NCBI RefSeq assembly: GCF_001693435.1
Contig: NZ_CM004509.1
Span: 1,922,001 to 1,986,000, forward strand
Length of the DNA: 64,000 nucleotides
DNA from: Gilliamella sp. wkB7
GTDB lineage: Bacteria; Pseudomonadota; Gammaproteobacteria; Enterobacterales; Orbaceae
Reading direction: 5' to 3'
Of this stretch, positions 56,878 through 64,000 are shown piece by piece. The notes beneath the pieces are model-generated. The model did no database searches and had not been told where the DNA came from. It saw nothing but the letters and a program-made list of their open reading frames with translations. Numbering within the stretch: the stretch's first letter is position 1; each line of letters opens with the position of its first letter. The position numbers and the translations under genes are program-made.

Positions 56878-57114
56878 TTAGTACTTTTCACCACGGGCAC
56901 GAAGTTCAGCTAAAACTGCATCAATACCCTTTTTATCGATAGTTCGCATACCTTTAGCAGATATACGCAATTTTACAAAACGTTTTTCGCTCTCAACCCA
57001 GAAACGGTGAGTTTGAAGATTTGGTAGAAAACGACGTTTAGTAGCATTCATCGCATGAGAACGATTATTTCCTACTAAAGGACCTTTTCCTGTTACTTGG
57101 CATACTCGTGACAT
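56878..57114 (-). CDS. rpmB: 50S ribosomal protein L28
   Basis: A 78-residue protein of the large subunit. [29 protein letters not shown] and the end [22 protein letters not shown] are those of E. coli L28 with few changes. The start codon at 57114 is preceded on the minus strand by CGGAGAAT. It is first in the rpmBG operon and has a leader of about 140 bases after a strong promoter. In E. coli mutM follows this operon; here it does not. Confidence 0.97.
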   Translation of the reverse strand: MSRVCQVTGKGPLVGNNRSHAMNATKRRFLPNLQTHRFWVESEKRFVKLRISAKGMRTIDKKGIDAVLAELRARGEKY

Positions 57115-57259
57115 GTCAATAATTCTCCGAAATTTCTATGCTTAAGCCTTGGGCGTAATATGTTAATGGAATTAACCTCGTCAGGCTTTTAGTTTGCTGC
57201 AGTTCTATCTGAGAAGCAGTCTAACCTCTCACACTACACCCACAATAATGAGGTAGCGA

Positions 57260-57288
57260 AGTATACGCTGTTATACACAAATTCTCAA
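57260..57288 (-). promoter_or_regulatory. Sigma-70 promoter of rpmBG
   Basis: On the minus strand TTGAGA, 17 bases, TATACT. Transcription would start near 57253, giving a leader of about 140 bases before rpmB. Confidence 0.75.
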
Positions 57289-57802
57289 GCATTATCTTAT
57301 TTAAGCTTAAAATAAGTTTATATAAATGTAGTTCACATAAAACCCAAATTGAGATAGAAAGTGCCGTGATGGATTTGGTTTCGATCTATTATGGTATAGA
57401 CATTATAGCAAGAGTACTCATTCTTGAATGAGTTTAATGTTGTTCACCTTATCATATATTACCCACAGAGCAAAAGTTTTATTGCTTTCTAATTGAACAT
57501 ATCTTAATTAAATATAATGACAATGCTATTTTGGGGGAGCTTGGAAAATTATCTTACTATTTGATGTGTCAAAAATATTAGCTTAAGACGGTGAATAATT
57601 AAAAAGTTAAATTCTGTTCAAAATATTCTATTAATAGAGTAGATATTATTTTTTACATATTAAACAAATTTTTATAAAACAAAATGTTAACTTTGTCTGT
57701 GATTTTAGAAAAAATGATTTAATTTTATAATAAATGTGTTTTAATAATTAGGATGAAGATTTTATTTATTCCTTTTGATTTTCCAACTTTCAAGGAGATT
57801 AT
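57289..57802. other. Gene-free region between rpmB and the shikimate island
   Basis: About 510 bases without a credible ORF. It holds one perfect inverted repeat, ACTCATTC-TT-GAATGAGT at 57416-57433, followed by a T-rich stretch, which could end a short transcript from the left. The right end must carry the promoter of the shikimate dehydrogenase gene; no TyrR-type box was seen there. Confidence 0.5.
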
Positions 57803-58633
57803 ATGAGCCAGTTTCAGCCATATAGCATATACGGCATTATCGGTTATCCTTTAGGACACAGTATGAGTCCACTTATTCATACCACATCATTTCAAGATTA
57901 TGGTATTTCTGCTGTTTTAGTACCATTTCCTACTCCTCCGGAAGAAATTCCAACATTATTTAAATCTGTAAGATTATTAAATATACGTGGATTATGTGTC
58001 ACTATTCCACATAAACAAACCATTATTCCTTATTTAGATGAAGTAACTGAACATGTAAAAAAGGCGGGAGCAGCGAATTTAGTGTATTGGGATGGCGACA
58101 AGCTTTGCGGTGACAATACTGATATTGTAGGTTTCATGGAGCCACTTAGAGCGAAGAATTTGCCTGCTGAATACAAAAAAGTTTTATTACTTGGGGCCGG
58201 TGGTGCTGCACGAGCTGCCGTTGTTGGTTTACAAGATCTTGGTTATACCGATATTACTGTAACTGACATTGTTGATGATTTACCTCAATCATTAGCTAAA
58301 GAATTCAATCTTAAAACCGTTGCATGGCAAGATCGAAATAAAGTAGAAGCGCAAATAATTATTAATTCGACTCCATTAGGTATGACAGGTAAATTTGAAG
58401 ATCAAACACCTTATGAACAAGCATGGTTTAAAGGTAAAGGTATTGCGTACGATATCGTTTATACGCCATATAATACTCGCTTTAGACAAGAAGCTGAAAA
58501 AGCAGGTTGGGAATCAATTTCCGGTCGAGAAATGTTTATTGGGCAAGCGAATGCACAATTTAAAATTTGGACGGGTAAAGATCTTTCTGAACGGGCAAAA
58601 CAAGCCGTAATTGATGCCCTAGCAGGTAAATAA
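57803..58633 (+). CDS. aroE: Shikimate dehydrogenase family protein
   Basis: NAD(P)-dependent reduction of 3-dehydroshikimate to shikimate, or the reverse oxidation. The 276 residues have the substrate-binding SxS in YPLGHSMSPLIH, the catalytic Lys in VTIPHKQTI and Asp in GDNTDIVGFME, and the nucleotide motif LLGAGGAARAAVVGLQ (about residues 129-144). NSTPLGMTG and the end FKIWTGKDL also fit. AAGGAG lies nine bases before the ATG. The cofactor loop after the second strand is TDIVDDLP, without the NRT-type arginine and threonine that fix NADP in AroE, so NAD use is possible. Its island position next to YdiL and YdiM/N-type genes suggests the role of YdiB. Confidence 0.85.
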   Translation: MSQFQPYSIYGIIGYPLGHSMSPLIHTTSFQDYGISAVLVPFPTPPEEIPTLFKSVRLLNIRGLCVTIPHKQTIIPYLDEVTEHVKKAGAANLVYWDGDKLCGDNTDIVGFMEPLRAKNLPAEYKKVLLLGAGGAARAAVVGLQDLGYTDITVTDIVDDLPQSLAKEFNLKTVAWQDRNKVEAQIIINSTPLGMTGKFEDQTPYEQAWFKGKGIAYDIVYTPYNTRFRQEAEKAGWESISGREMFIGQANAQFKIWTGKDLSERAKQAVIDALAGK

Positions 58634-58653
58634 TTAAATAAATAAAAGTATAC

Positions 58654-58675
58654 ACATCTAATTTAAATTAGATGT
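58654..58675. terminator. 22-base perfect palindrome after the shikimate dehydrogenase gene
   Basis: The arms are ACATCTAATTT and its exact complement with no loop, 20 bases after the stop. It may be a hairpin terminator without a T run, or an operator for the next gene. Confidence 0.45.
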
Positions 58676-58720
58676 ATTGCTGATATCTATACGTTTAAAT
58701 TTTTTAAATTCTTTATATAA

Positions 58721-58736
58721 ATGATATCGATGTCAT
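58721..58736 (+). promoter_or_regulatory. Candidate operator upstream of the YdiL-like gene
   Basis: ATGATATC-GATGTCAT is a 16-base inverted repeat with one mismatch per arm, 46 bases before the start codon of the helix-turn-helix protein. Self-regulation through it is a guess from position and symmetry. Confidence 0.35.
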
Positions 58737-58782
58737 ATGTAAAGTTACTGTATAAGTAAAAATACGATAAGGAGGAGTATTT

Positions 58783-59136
58783 ATGACTAACTTAGAATTG
58801 CAAGCGTATCGTCGTTTCCTTATGTTAAAAGTGTCAGAGGCAAGTGAATATATTGGTAAAACTGATGTTAGTACATGGCATAATTGGGAAAAAGGTACTG
58901 TTCCTGTTCCCCAATATGTTGTTACCGCAATGCAAGAATTGAAAAAATTCCGAACTGATAAAGTAAATATTATTATTAATAGTATTAATGATCGTGTTGG
59001 TAGTAATACTATCCGTTATTTTATGACCTATGAAGAGTTCAAAAAAGTCAATCCAGAACTTGACATCATTCAGTGGCGATTACATCAATCTATTGCGACA
59101 GAGTTATATTTTCGTGGTTTAGAAAAATTGTGTTAA
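58783..59136 (+). CDS. ydiL: YdiL-like DNA-binding protein
   Basis: A 117-residue protein similar over its whole length to E. coli YdiL (118), of the family that also contains the anti-CRISPR-associated repressor Aca2. The N-terminal part is a helix-turn-helix (LKVSEASEYIGKTDVSTWHNWEKG, seen at about residues 15-38). The C-terminal part has INSINDRVGSNTIRYF and ends IATELYFRGLEKLC, almost as in YdiL. A very strong AAGGAGGAG precedes the ATG. In E. coli ydiL lies next to ydiM-ydiN-ydiB; here it also lies next to a shikimate dehydrogenase and two YdiM/N-type transporters, so it is probably their regulator. Confidence 0.85.
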   Translation: MTNLELQAYRRFLMLKVSEASEYIGKTDVSTWHNWEKGTVPVPQYVVTAMQELKKFRTDKVNIIINSINDRVGSNTIRYFMTYEEFKKVNPELDIIQWRLHQSIATELYFRGLEKLC

Positions 59137-59186
59137 CAAAAAATGATACAACCACCATTTAAGTTTAGAGATATCTCCAATAAAAG

Positions 59187-59204
59187 TGTAAATTATTTTT
59201 TACG
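59187..59204 (+). promoter_or_regulatory. TyrR-type box upstream of aroL
   Basis: TGTAAA-N6-TTTACG, 11 of 12 matches to the TyrR consensus, 155 bases before aroL. A second, poorer candidate (TGTAAA-N6-ATTGCA, 10 of 12 if N6 is allowed) lies at 59271-59288. aroL is TyrR-regulated in E. coli. Confidence 0.5.
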
Positions 59205-59359
59205 GATTAAAATTAAATTTTATTTATTTATTTTATAAAAATCAATGATTTTTAAAAATATATAATAATATGTAAAAAAAATATTGCAAAATTTAAAGTG
59301 AATCACTAGCATAGACGGTATATTCTGTAAGCTGTAAATTTGAAGGAACAGGACTCAAT

Positions 59360-59872
59360 ATGAATAATACTATTTTTTTAGTAGGCGCCAGAGCAGCTGG
59401 CAAAACGACAATGGGAAAAATGCTTGCAAATAAGCTATCGTTTTCTTTCATTGATACAGATTGCCATTTGCTTGAGACTACTCAAAAAACAGTAGCTGAA
59501 ATTGTTGAAAAAGAAGGTTGGGAAGGCTTTAGAGCCAGAGAAAGCCAGATTTTAATCGATACAACTAAGCCAAATCGAGTCATTGCTACAGGTGGAGGAA
59601 TGGTACTGGCCGATCACAATCGCCATTTTATGAAACAAAATGGTACTGTCATTTTTTTATCAGCTACAGCTGCAACATTAGCTGCACGTTTAATGAAAGA
59701 TCCTAATGTTGCTCAGCGCCCATCACTGACGGGTCTATCTATTTTTGATGAGATGGAAAAAGTGTTGGCAGAGCGGTTACCGTTATATCATGATGCAGCA
59801 CATCATGTAGTTAATGTTGAACAGGATGAAGCTCTAATACTTAATAATATACTTCATATGTTGCAAAATTAA
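59360..59872 (+). CDS. aroL: Shikimate kinase, AroL type
   Basis: Phosphorylates shikimate to shikimate 3-phosphate with ATP. The 170 residues have Walker A GARAAGKTTMGK (about residues 8-19), the shikimate-binding DTDCHLLE, GFRARES (Arg) and ATGGGMVL, and the lid with RPSLTG. The start TIFLVGARAAGKTT and TVAEIVEKEGWEGFRARE match AroL (kinase II) better than AroK. AAGGAAC precedes the ATG. E. coli has aroL in another place, and aroK beside aroB; here no aroK is beside aroB, so this could be the main kinase. A clear terminator follows. Confidence 0.94.
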   Translation: MNNTIFLVGARAAGKTTMGKMLANKLSFSFIDTDCHLLETTQKTVAEIVEKEGWEGFRARESQILIDTTKPNRVIATGGGMVLADHNRHFMKQNGTVIFLSATAATLAARLMKDPNVAQRPSLTGLSIFDEMEKVLAERLPLYHDAAHHVVNVEQDEALILNNILHMLQN

Positions 59873-59888
59873 TCTACTACCCTTTTAT

Positions 59889-59918
59889 TAAATACCACTT
59901 AATAGAGTGGTATTTTTT
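59889..59918 (+). terminator. Terminator after aroL
   Basis: ATACCACT (59892-59899) and AGTGGTAT (59906-59913), lengthened by A-T pairs, then a T run. It separates aroL from the transporter genes. Confidence 0.88.
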
Positions 59919-60067
59919 ATTAATGATAAATAAAAATAATAAGTTAGAAACTTATAAAAACATCTATTGATGAGTTCGATTTTTATTCAATATTATTCTA
60001 ATTTTATTTATACATAATTTAAAAACTGTAGATAAATATAAAAAACGAAAAGTTTAATAATAAATTT

Positions 60068-60085
60068 GGCGTAAACGTTTTCAGA
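60068..60085 (+). promoter_or_regulatory. LacI/PurR-type core motif upstream of the first transporter
   Basis: GTAAACGTTTTC has the AAACGTTT core of LacI/GalR-family operators, about 70 bases before the transporter start. It matches the PurR consensus at 11 of 16 positions only. Low certainty. Confidence 0.3.
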
Positions 60086-60151
60086 TGAATATTTATATAT
60101 TGAATACAATCAAATGCTCAAAAATTTAATTTTACATATGGAGTATCACAA

Positions 60152-61351
60152 ATGGATAATCGAAAAATTAATTCTTATGGAATTGTCGGATCTATTTATG
60201 CCAATTATATTATTCAAAGTATTGCATTGATTGTGATTATGCAATTTTCTCAAGATCTTACAAAGCAGCTTAATACTGATTTGCTTGGTCTTGGTTATGT
60301 TGCTTCTGGTATAGGTATTGGCAAGATTTTTTTAATGTTTGCAGGTGGAATACTATCGGATAAATTTGGAAGAAAACTTTTTATCTATCTGGGTATGGCT
60401 TGCTATGCTATCTTCTTTATTGGCATGACTTTTTGTACCAATATTCATATCGCTTTTTGTCTTGCAATTGCAGTAGGGGCAGGCAATTCTTTTTTAGATA
60501 CTGGTTCAATGCCTGCTTTGACCGAGTGTTTTCCTCGTTCAGCGGGTTCTGCAAGTGTCCTCATTAAAGCATTTATTTCTATTGGAACGCTAATTCTTCC
60601 ATTTATTGTTACTTTTTTTAATACAAACGAAATATGGTATGGTTGGGCATTTCTTGGCTTTACGGCTTATTTAGTTATTAATGGTTTAATTTTATTTCCT
60701 CAAAATTTTCCTAACAAAGATACCGCAATAAAAGGCAATGGTGGTACTGAAGATTATTTCAAAGCTAAACCAAAGTTTGAATTTGAAGGCATTTTATTGA
60801 TCCTTATGGGATTCACCACAACGGCAACATTTGTCATAATTTTACAGTGGTTACCAACCATTGCGATTAATGGGGTTAATATGAGCGATCTTGAAGCTAA
60901 ACAATTGATTAGTTACTATAGCACCGCATCAATTATCTCAGTCTTTGTAACGGCATTTATCGTTAAACACTTATTAAAACCTATATTTTGTATCATTATT
61001 TTACCTTTATTGTCGGCAATAGTATTAATGCTATTTTACTTTAATATTTCACCTATGATGTGCGTTATCGCTGCAATTGGTATGGGTTTTACGGCAGCAG
61101 GTGGCGTGCTTCAATTAACTCTAGTTGTTATGCAGCAATTGTTCCCAACACGCAAAGGCATAGCGGTAGGCTGTATGTATACTTTTAGTGGGTTATCCTT
61201 TATCGTTATTCCGCTTATCGTTCCAAAATTGGCTATGTATGATGTAAGTTATGCTATTTTGATCGACTTTTTTATCGCCTTAGCAAGTGTCATACTTGGT
61301 TCTATTGTCCTTTATCGATTTAAACAAGTAATCGATATGACAAAAATATAA
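60152..61351 (+). CDS. MFS transporter, YdiM/YdiN type (first copy)
   Basis: A 399-residue permease with about twelve helices, of the small MFS group with E. coli YdiM and YdiN. The motif SDKFGRKLFIYLGM lies between helices 2 and 3, and GNSFLDTGSMPALTECFPRSAGSASVLIKAF is the group signature. The second half has GMGFTAAGGVLQLTLVVMQQLFP. GGAG lies upstream of the ATG. In E. coli ydiM and ydiN adjoin ydiB, the quinate/shikimate dehydrogenase gene, so transport of quinate, shikimate or dehydroshikimate is a fair guess, not proven. The second copy follows after 69 bases. Confidence 0.85.
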   Translation: MDNRKINSYGIVGSIYANYIIQSIALIVIMQFSQDLTKQLNTDLLGLGYVASGIGIGKIFLMFAGGILSDKFGRKLFIYLGMACYAIFFIGMTFCTNIHIAFCLAIAVGAGNSFLDTGSMPALTECFPRSAGSASVLIKAFISIGTLILPFIVTFFNTNEIWYGWAFLGFTAYLVINGLILFPQNFPNKDTAIKGNGGTEDYFKAKPKFEFEGILLILMGFTTTATFVIILQWLPTIAINGVNMSDLEAKQLISYYSTASIISVFVTAFIVKHLLKPIFCIIILPLLSAIVLMLFYFNISPMMCVIAAIGMGFTAAGGVLQLTLVVMQQLFPTRKGIAVGCMYTFSGLSFIVIPLIVPKLAMYDVSYAILIDFFIALASVILGSIVLYRFKQVIDMTKI

Positions 61352-61420
61352 AACAAAATATTAATAAATTTAAAAAAATTACTAATAATCAAAAAAATGA
61401 ATGTTTATAGGAAATAATAG

Positions 61421-62716
61421 ATGATAAATAAATATTTAGGCACCTCAGTTTGTTTATATATGAACTATTTTGTGCACGGAATGGGAGCTATAATTCTTGG
61501 GCTAAATATTGATTATTTAGCGGCACAATTTAACCCAGAGCTTGCCTATTTATTTAATACTTCAAAAGATTCATTAACGCCAGAACAAATTGGATTAGTC
61601 GGTGAAGCTAAACAAAGTGTTTATAATGTCATGATGGGGCTAGGTGTTGGTCGATTATTAGTATTATTTATCATGGGGACTCTCTCAGATAAATTTGGAC
61701 GTAAACCATTTATCGTTTTAGGTGGTCTATTTTATATAGGATTCTTACTTGGTATTTTAGTTAGTCCGAATGTACAAATTGCTTTTATGTTTGCAATCTT
61801 AGGTGGTATAGCCAACTCAACATTAGATGCGGGTACTTATCCTGCTTTGATGGAAGCATTTCCAAAATCACCGGGTTCGGCGTCAATTTTAATTAAAGCA
61901 GCCATTGCCGCAGGTCAATCTGTACTACCAATTATTATGGGTATTATCATGGCTACCCAAGGTTATTATGGTTGGTCATTTATACTGTGTTGTATTATTT
62001 TAGGGTTGAATGCATTAATTGTATTAAAAATGCCATTTCCGAATTATAAAATTACTCCAGAGGAAAAAGAGAAAGACCTACAAACTCTTGAAAACCAGAT
62101 GCCGATATTAAAACAAAAAGCTAATTTTTATATTGAAGGTTTATGTTTTATTGTTATTGGTTTTACATCTACAGCAACTTTTTATTTAGTCTCTTCTTGT
62201 TTAAAAGATTTTTCACAAACGGTTGCTGGTATGGATTCATCTGGGGCAGTTCAGGCGTTTTCATCATACGGCATTGGTACATTAGCCAGTGTATTTTTAA
62301 CCTCAATTTTAGTAAAAAGTCTGGTAAGACCTGTTTATATTGTTGTTCTATACCCATTACTTTCAACCTTAATGTTAATTATTCTATATAGCTATCCAAC
62401 ACCAATGATGTGTATTATCGGCGGTTTCGTGCTTGGTTTCACTGCAGCAGGTGGTGTGTTGCAGTTAGCATTAACCACAATGGCCGAATTTTTTCCATCG
62501 GGTAAAGGAAAAGTATTGGGGATTTTCTTTACATCATCGAGTGTTGCAACAGCCGTGATACCATTTTTCATTGGTTGGATATCAACAAATCTAGGTTTGC
62601 GTTATGTTATGCTTAGCGATGCAATTATTGCTGGTTTAGGGACATTATTAGCGGTAGTTGTATTAATCCGTTACCGAAAAATATTTAATATTCCTAAAAG
62701 TGTAGATAAAGCTTAA
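61421..62716 (+). CDS. MFS transporter, YdiM/YdiN type (second copy)
   Basis: A 431-residue permease clearly paralogous to the gene before it. It has SDKFGRKPFIVLGG, NSTLDAGTYPALMEAFPKSPGSASILIKAAI and GFVLGFTAAGGVLQLALTTMAEFFPSGKGK. Compared with its sister it has an extra extracytoplasmic segment after helix 1 (about 35 residues, LFNTSKDSLTPEQIGLVGEAKQ) before helix 2. AGGAAATAATAG precedes the ATG. The two copies probably form one operon and a terminator follows, so the pair is a unit of its own. Differing extra loops suggest related but different substrates. Confidence 0.87.
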   Translation: MINKYLGTSVCLYMNYFVHGMGAIILGLNIDYLAAQFNPELAYLFNTSKDSLTPEQIGLVGEAKQSVYNVMMGLGVGRLLVLFIMGTLSDKFGRKPFIVLGGLFYIGFLLGILVSPNVQIAFMFAILGGIANSTLDAGTYPALMEAFPKSPGSASILIKAAIAAGQSVLPIIMGIIMATQGYYGWSFILCCIILGLNALIVLKMPFPNYKITPEEKEKDLQTLENQMPILKQKANFYIEGLCFIVIGFTSTATFYLVSSCLKDFSQTVAGMDSSGAVQAFSSYGIGTLASVFLTSILVKSLVRPVYIVVLYPLLSTLMLIILYSYPTPMMCIIGGFVLGFTAAGGVLQLALTTMAEFFPSGKGKVLGIFFTSSSVATAVIPFFIGWISTNLGLRYVMLSDAIIAGLGTLLAVVVLIRYRKIFNIPKSVDKA

Positions 62717-62746
62717 TTATTCATTTAACAAAATACTCTGATATTA

Positions 62747-62778
62747 AGGGCATACAGTTATTGGTATGCTCTTTTTTT
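62747..62778 (+). terminator. Terminator after the transporter pair
   Basis: AGGGCATAC (62747-62755) and GTATGCTCT (62764-62772) form a 9-bp stem with one G-U pair, followed by a run of seven T. Confidence 0.9.
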
Positions 62779-62907
62779 ATATTTATTAAATAAACCACAT
62801 TTGAAAAATCAATTATTTCAATTTGATAATTTAAATTCTTTATTTTTATATTAGTAAAAATCCCTTTCTGAATTATTTTTTTAAAAACTGCTTGCGATTA
62901 AAATAAA

Positions 62908-62946
62908 AATACATAAAAATACACAAATAATGAATAAATATTCAAT
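62908..62946 (+). promoter_or_regulatory. Double ARG box (ArgR operator) of argA
   Basis: The right box, 62929-62946, matches all positions of the consensus WNTGAATWWWWATTCANW with the core TGAATAAATATTCA. A poorer box (7 of 10 core positions) lies at 62908-62925, exactly three bases away, the spacing of ArgR hexamer sites. It sits 17 bases before argA. Confidence 0.85.
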
Positions 62947-62963
62947 GATGAAAGGTTGTGAAA

Positions 62964-64000
62964 ATGAAAGAGCGTACAACTGAGTTAGTTGAAGGTTTAA
63001 GACATTCAGTGCCTTATATAAATGCCCATCATGGTAAAACATTTGTGATTTTACTTACTGGAGCGGTCCTTAAAAGCGATAATTATTCAAGTATTATTAG
63101 TGATATTGGATTGCTCTACAGCCTCGGTATTAAACTCGTTATTGTTAATGGTGCACGTAATCAAATTGATGGATCGTTAAAAAATCATAACATTGTACCT
63201 AAATATCATAAAAATACTCGTATCACTGATGCAGCAACATTAGATATCATCAAGCAAGTTACTGGCCTATTGCAGCTCAACATTACCGCAAGTTTATCAA
63301 TGAGTTTAAATAATACACCGTTACAAGGCGCTCATATTAGTGTCGTTAGCGGTAACTTTGTCATTGCTCAACCATTGGGGGTTGATGACGGAGTTGATTA
63401 TTGTCATACAGGTAAAATTCGCCGCATAAATAACGAAGCCATCGAAGAACAATTAGAGCGTGGCTCTATTGTATTACTCGGTCCTGTAGGCGTTTCGGTA
63501 ACAGGCGAAAGTTTTAATTTAGCATCTGAAGATGTCGCTGCTGAAGTCGCTATTCGCTTAAAGGCCGATAAACTAATCAGTTTTTGCGCAGAACAAGGAG
63601 TTCTCGATGAAAATGGTCGAGTTATTACCGATCTTTATCCTATTGATGCGGATAATTATGTAAATAATAAAGAGCAACAAGGTAAGCATTTATCAAGTGA
63701 AGCACGTTTTTTACGGGCAGCCTCTAAAGCATGCCGTTGTGGAGTTAGACGAAGCCATTTAGTCAGTTATTTAGTTGATGGCTCTATTTTACAAGAACTC
63801 TTTTCCCGTGATGGTATTGGAACACAAGTTTCAATGGAACATTCAGAACAGATTCGCTCAGCAACCATTAATGATATTGGCGGCATATTAGAACTCATCC
63901 GACCATTAGAAGAACAAGGTGTATTAGTTAAGCGTTCACGTGAACAATTAGAGATGGAAATTGATAAATTCACCATTATTGAACGTGATAATATGACGAT
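62964..64000 (+). CDS. argA: Amino-acid N-acetyltransferase (N-acetylglutamate synthase), 3' end outside the window
   Basis: First step of arginine synthesis: acetylates glutamate with acetyl-CoA. The first 345 codons are inside the window and the frame is open to its end (E. coli ArgA has 443). The start [20 protein letters not shown] matches E. coli. The N-terminal amino-acid-kinase-like domain, which carries arginine feedback inhibition, runs to about residue 280 ([39 protein letters not shown]). The GNAT domain starts with [21 protein letters not shown] and breaks off after [13 protein letters not shown]. One change is visible: the kinase-like domain reads LTGAVLKS and VNGARNQID where E. 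coli has LGGEAIEH and VYGARPQID. Confidence 0.95.
   Translation, partial: MKERTTELVEGLRHSVPYINAHHGKTFVILLTGAVLKSDNYSSIISDIGLLYSLGIKLVIVNGARNQIDGSLKNHNIVPKYHKNTRITDAATLDIIKQVTGLLQLNITASLSMSLNNTPLQGAHISVVSGNFVIAQPLGVDDGVDYCHTGKIRRINNEAIEEQLERGSIVLLGPVGVSVTGESFNLASEDVAAEVAIRLKADKLISFCAEQGVLDENGRVITDLYPIDADNYVNNKEQQGKHLSSEARFLRAASKACRCGVRRSHLVSYLVDGSILQELFSRDGIGTQVSMEHSEQIRSATINDIGGILELIRPLEEQGVLVKRSREQLEMEIDKFTIIERDNMT

Overview
The window is a stretch of AT-rich gammaproteobacterial chromosome. Most proteins read as close relatives of Escherichia coli housekeeping proteins, and many local gene orders are those of the enteric bacteria (rhlB|trxA-rho, fieF-pfkA, lpoA-yraN-diaA, lgt-thyA, rpmB-rpmG, yjiX-yjiA, nrdD-nrdG). 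The low GC, the many lysine, asparagine and isoleucine codons and the 16S sequence fit the Orbaceae, most likely Gilliamella, a bee-gut symbiont. That placement is from memory of the 16S and is inference, not a database match. No prophage, insertion sequence, integron or CRISPR array was seen.

Layout. 1-3479: the end of an MFS transporter, glnS, a small unknown ORF and a decayed membrane-protein gene. 3480-4176: an AT-rich gap. 4177-9226: purL and aroF, with TyrR-type boxes upstream of aroF. 9553-15974: an accessory redox island with a cytoplasmic ApbE flavin transferase, a LysR regulator, a stand-alone FMN reductase, an 821-residue three-domain flavoprotein reductase and an OFA-type MFS transporter. 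16069-24248: aroB, nadE-glnB, an exported unknown, tfoX/sxy, rhlB, trxA and rho. 24423-31: gnd, then NrdR boxes and nrdDG, can, cbrA and yjiXA follow up to 32105. 32398-37981: murA, yajL, fieF, pfkA, a small GNAT protein and an acyltransferase-3 membrane protein. 38573-44124: a complete rrn operon (P1, P2, 16S, tRNA-Ile, tRNA-Ala, 23S, 5S, terminator). 44266-49456: ygjV, rppH-lgt-thyA, an lpxL/lpxP-type acyltransferase and rlmM. 49479-57114: lpoA-yraN-diaA, gyrA, gltP and rpmBG. 57803-62716: a second accessory island with shikimate dehydrogenase, a YdiL-type DNA-binding protein, an AroL-type shikimate kinase and two YdiM/YdiN-type transporters. The window ends inside argA, which has an ArgR operator.

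How the genes work together. The most distinctive content is the pair of accessory islands. The first looks like a soluble NAD(P)H-dependent 2-enoate reductase: ApbE would attach FMN to Ser258 of the fusion protein, the reductase keeps the general fumarate-reductase catalytic residues, and it lacks the residues that bind the second carboxylate of fumarate. Its two-protein layout recalls the (hydroxy)cinnamate reductase CrdAB of Vibrio. The second looks like shikimate or quinate uptake feeding the shikimate pathway, and resembles E. coli ydiL-ydiM-ydiN-ydiB. Hydroxycinnamates and quinate are the two halves of the plant ester chlorogenic acid, so both islands could serve plant (pollen) phenolic metabolism; this link is speculation. 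Recognisable regulatory sites include TyrR boxes at aroF and aroL, a tandem NrdR pair at nrdD and a double ARG box at argA.
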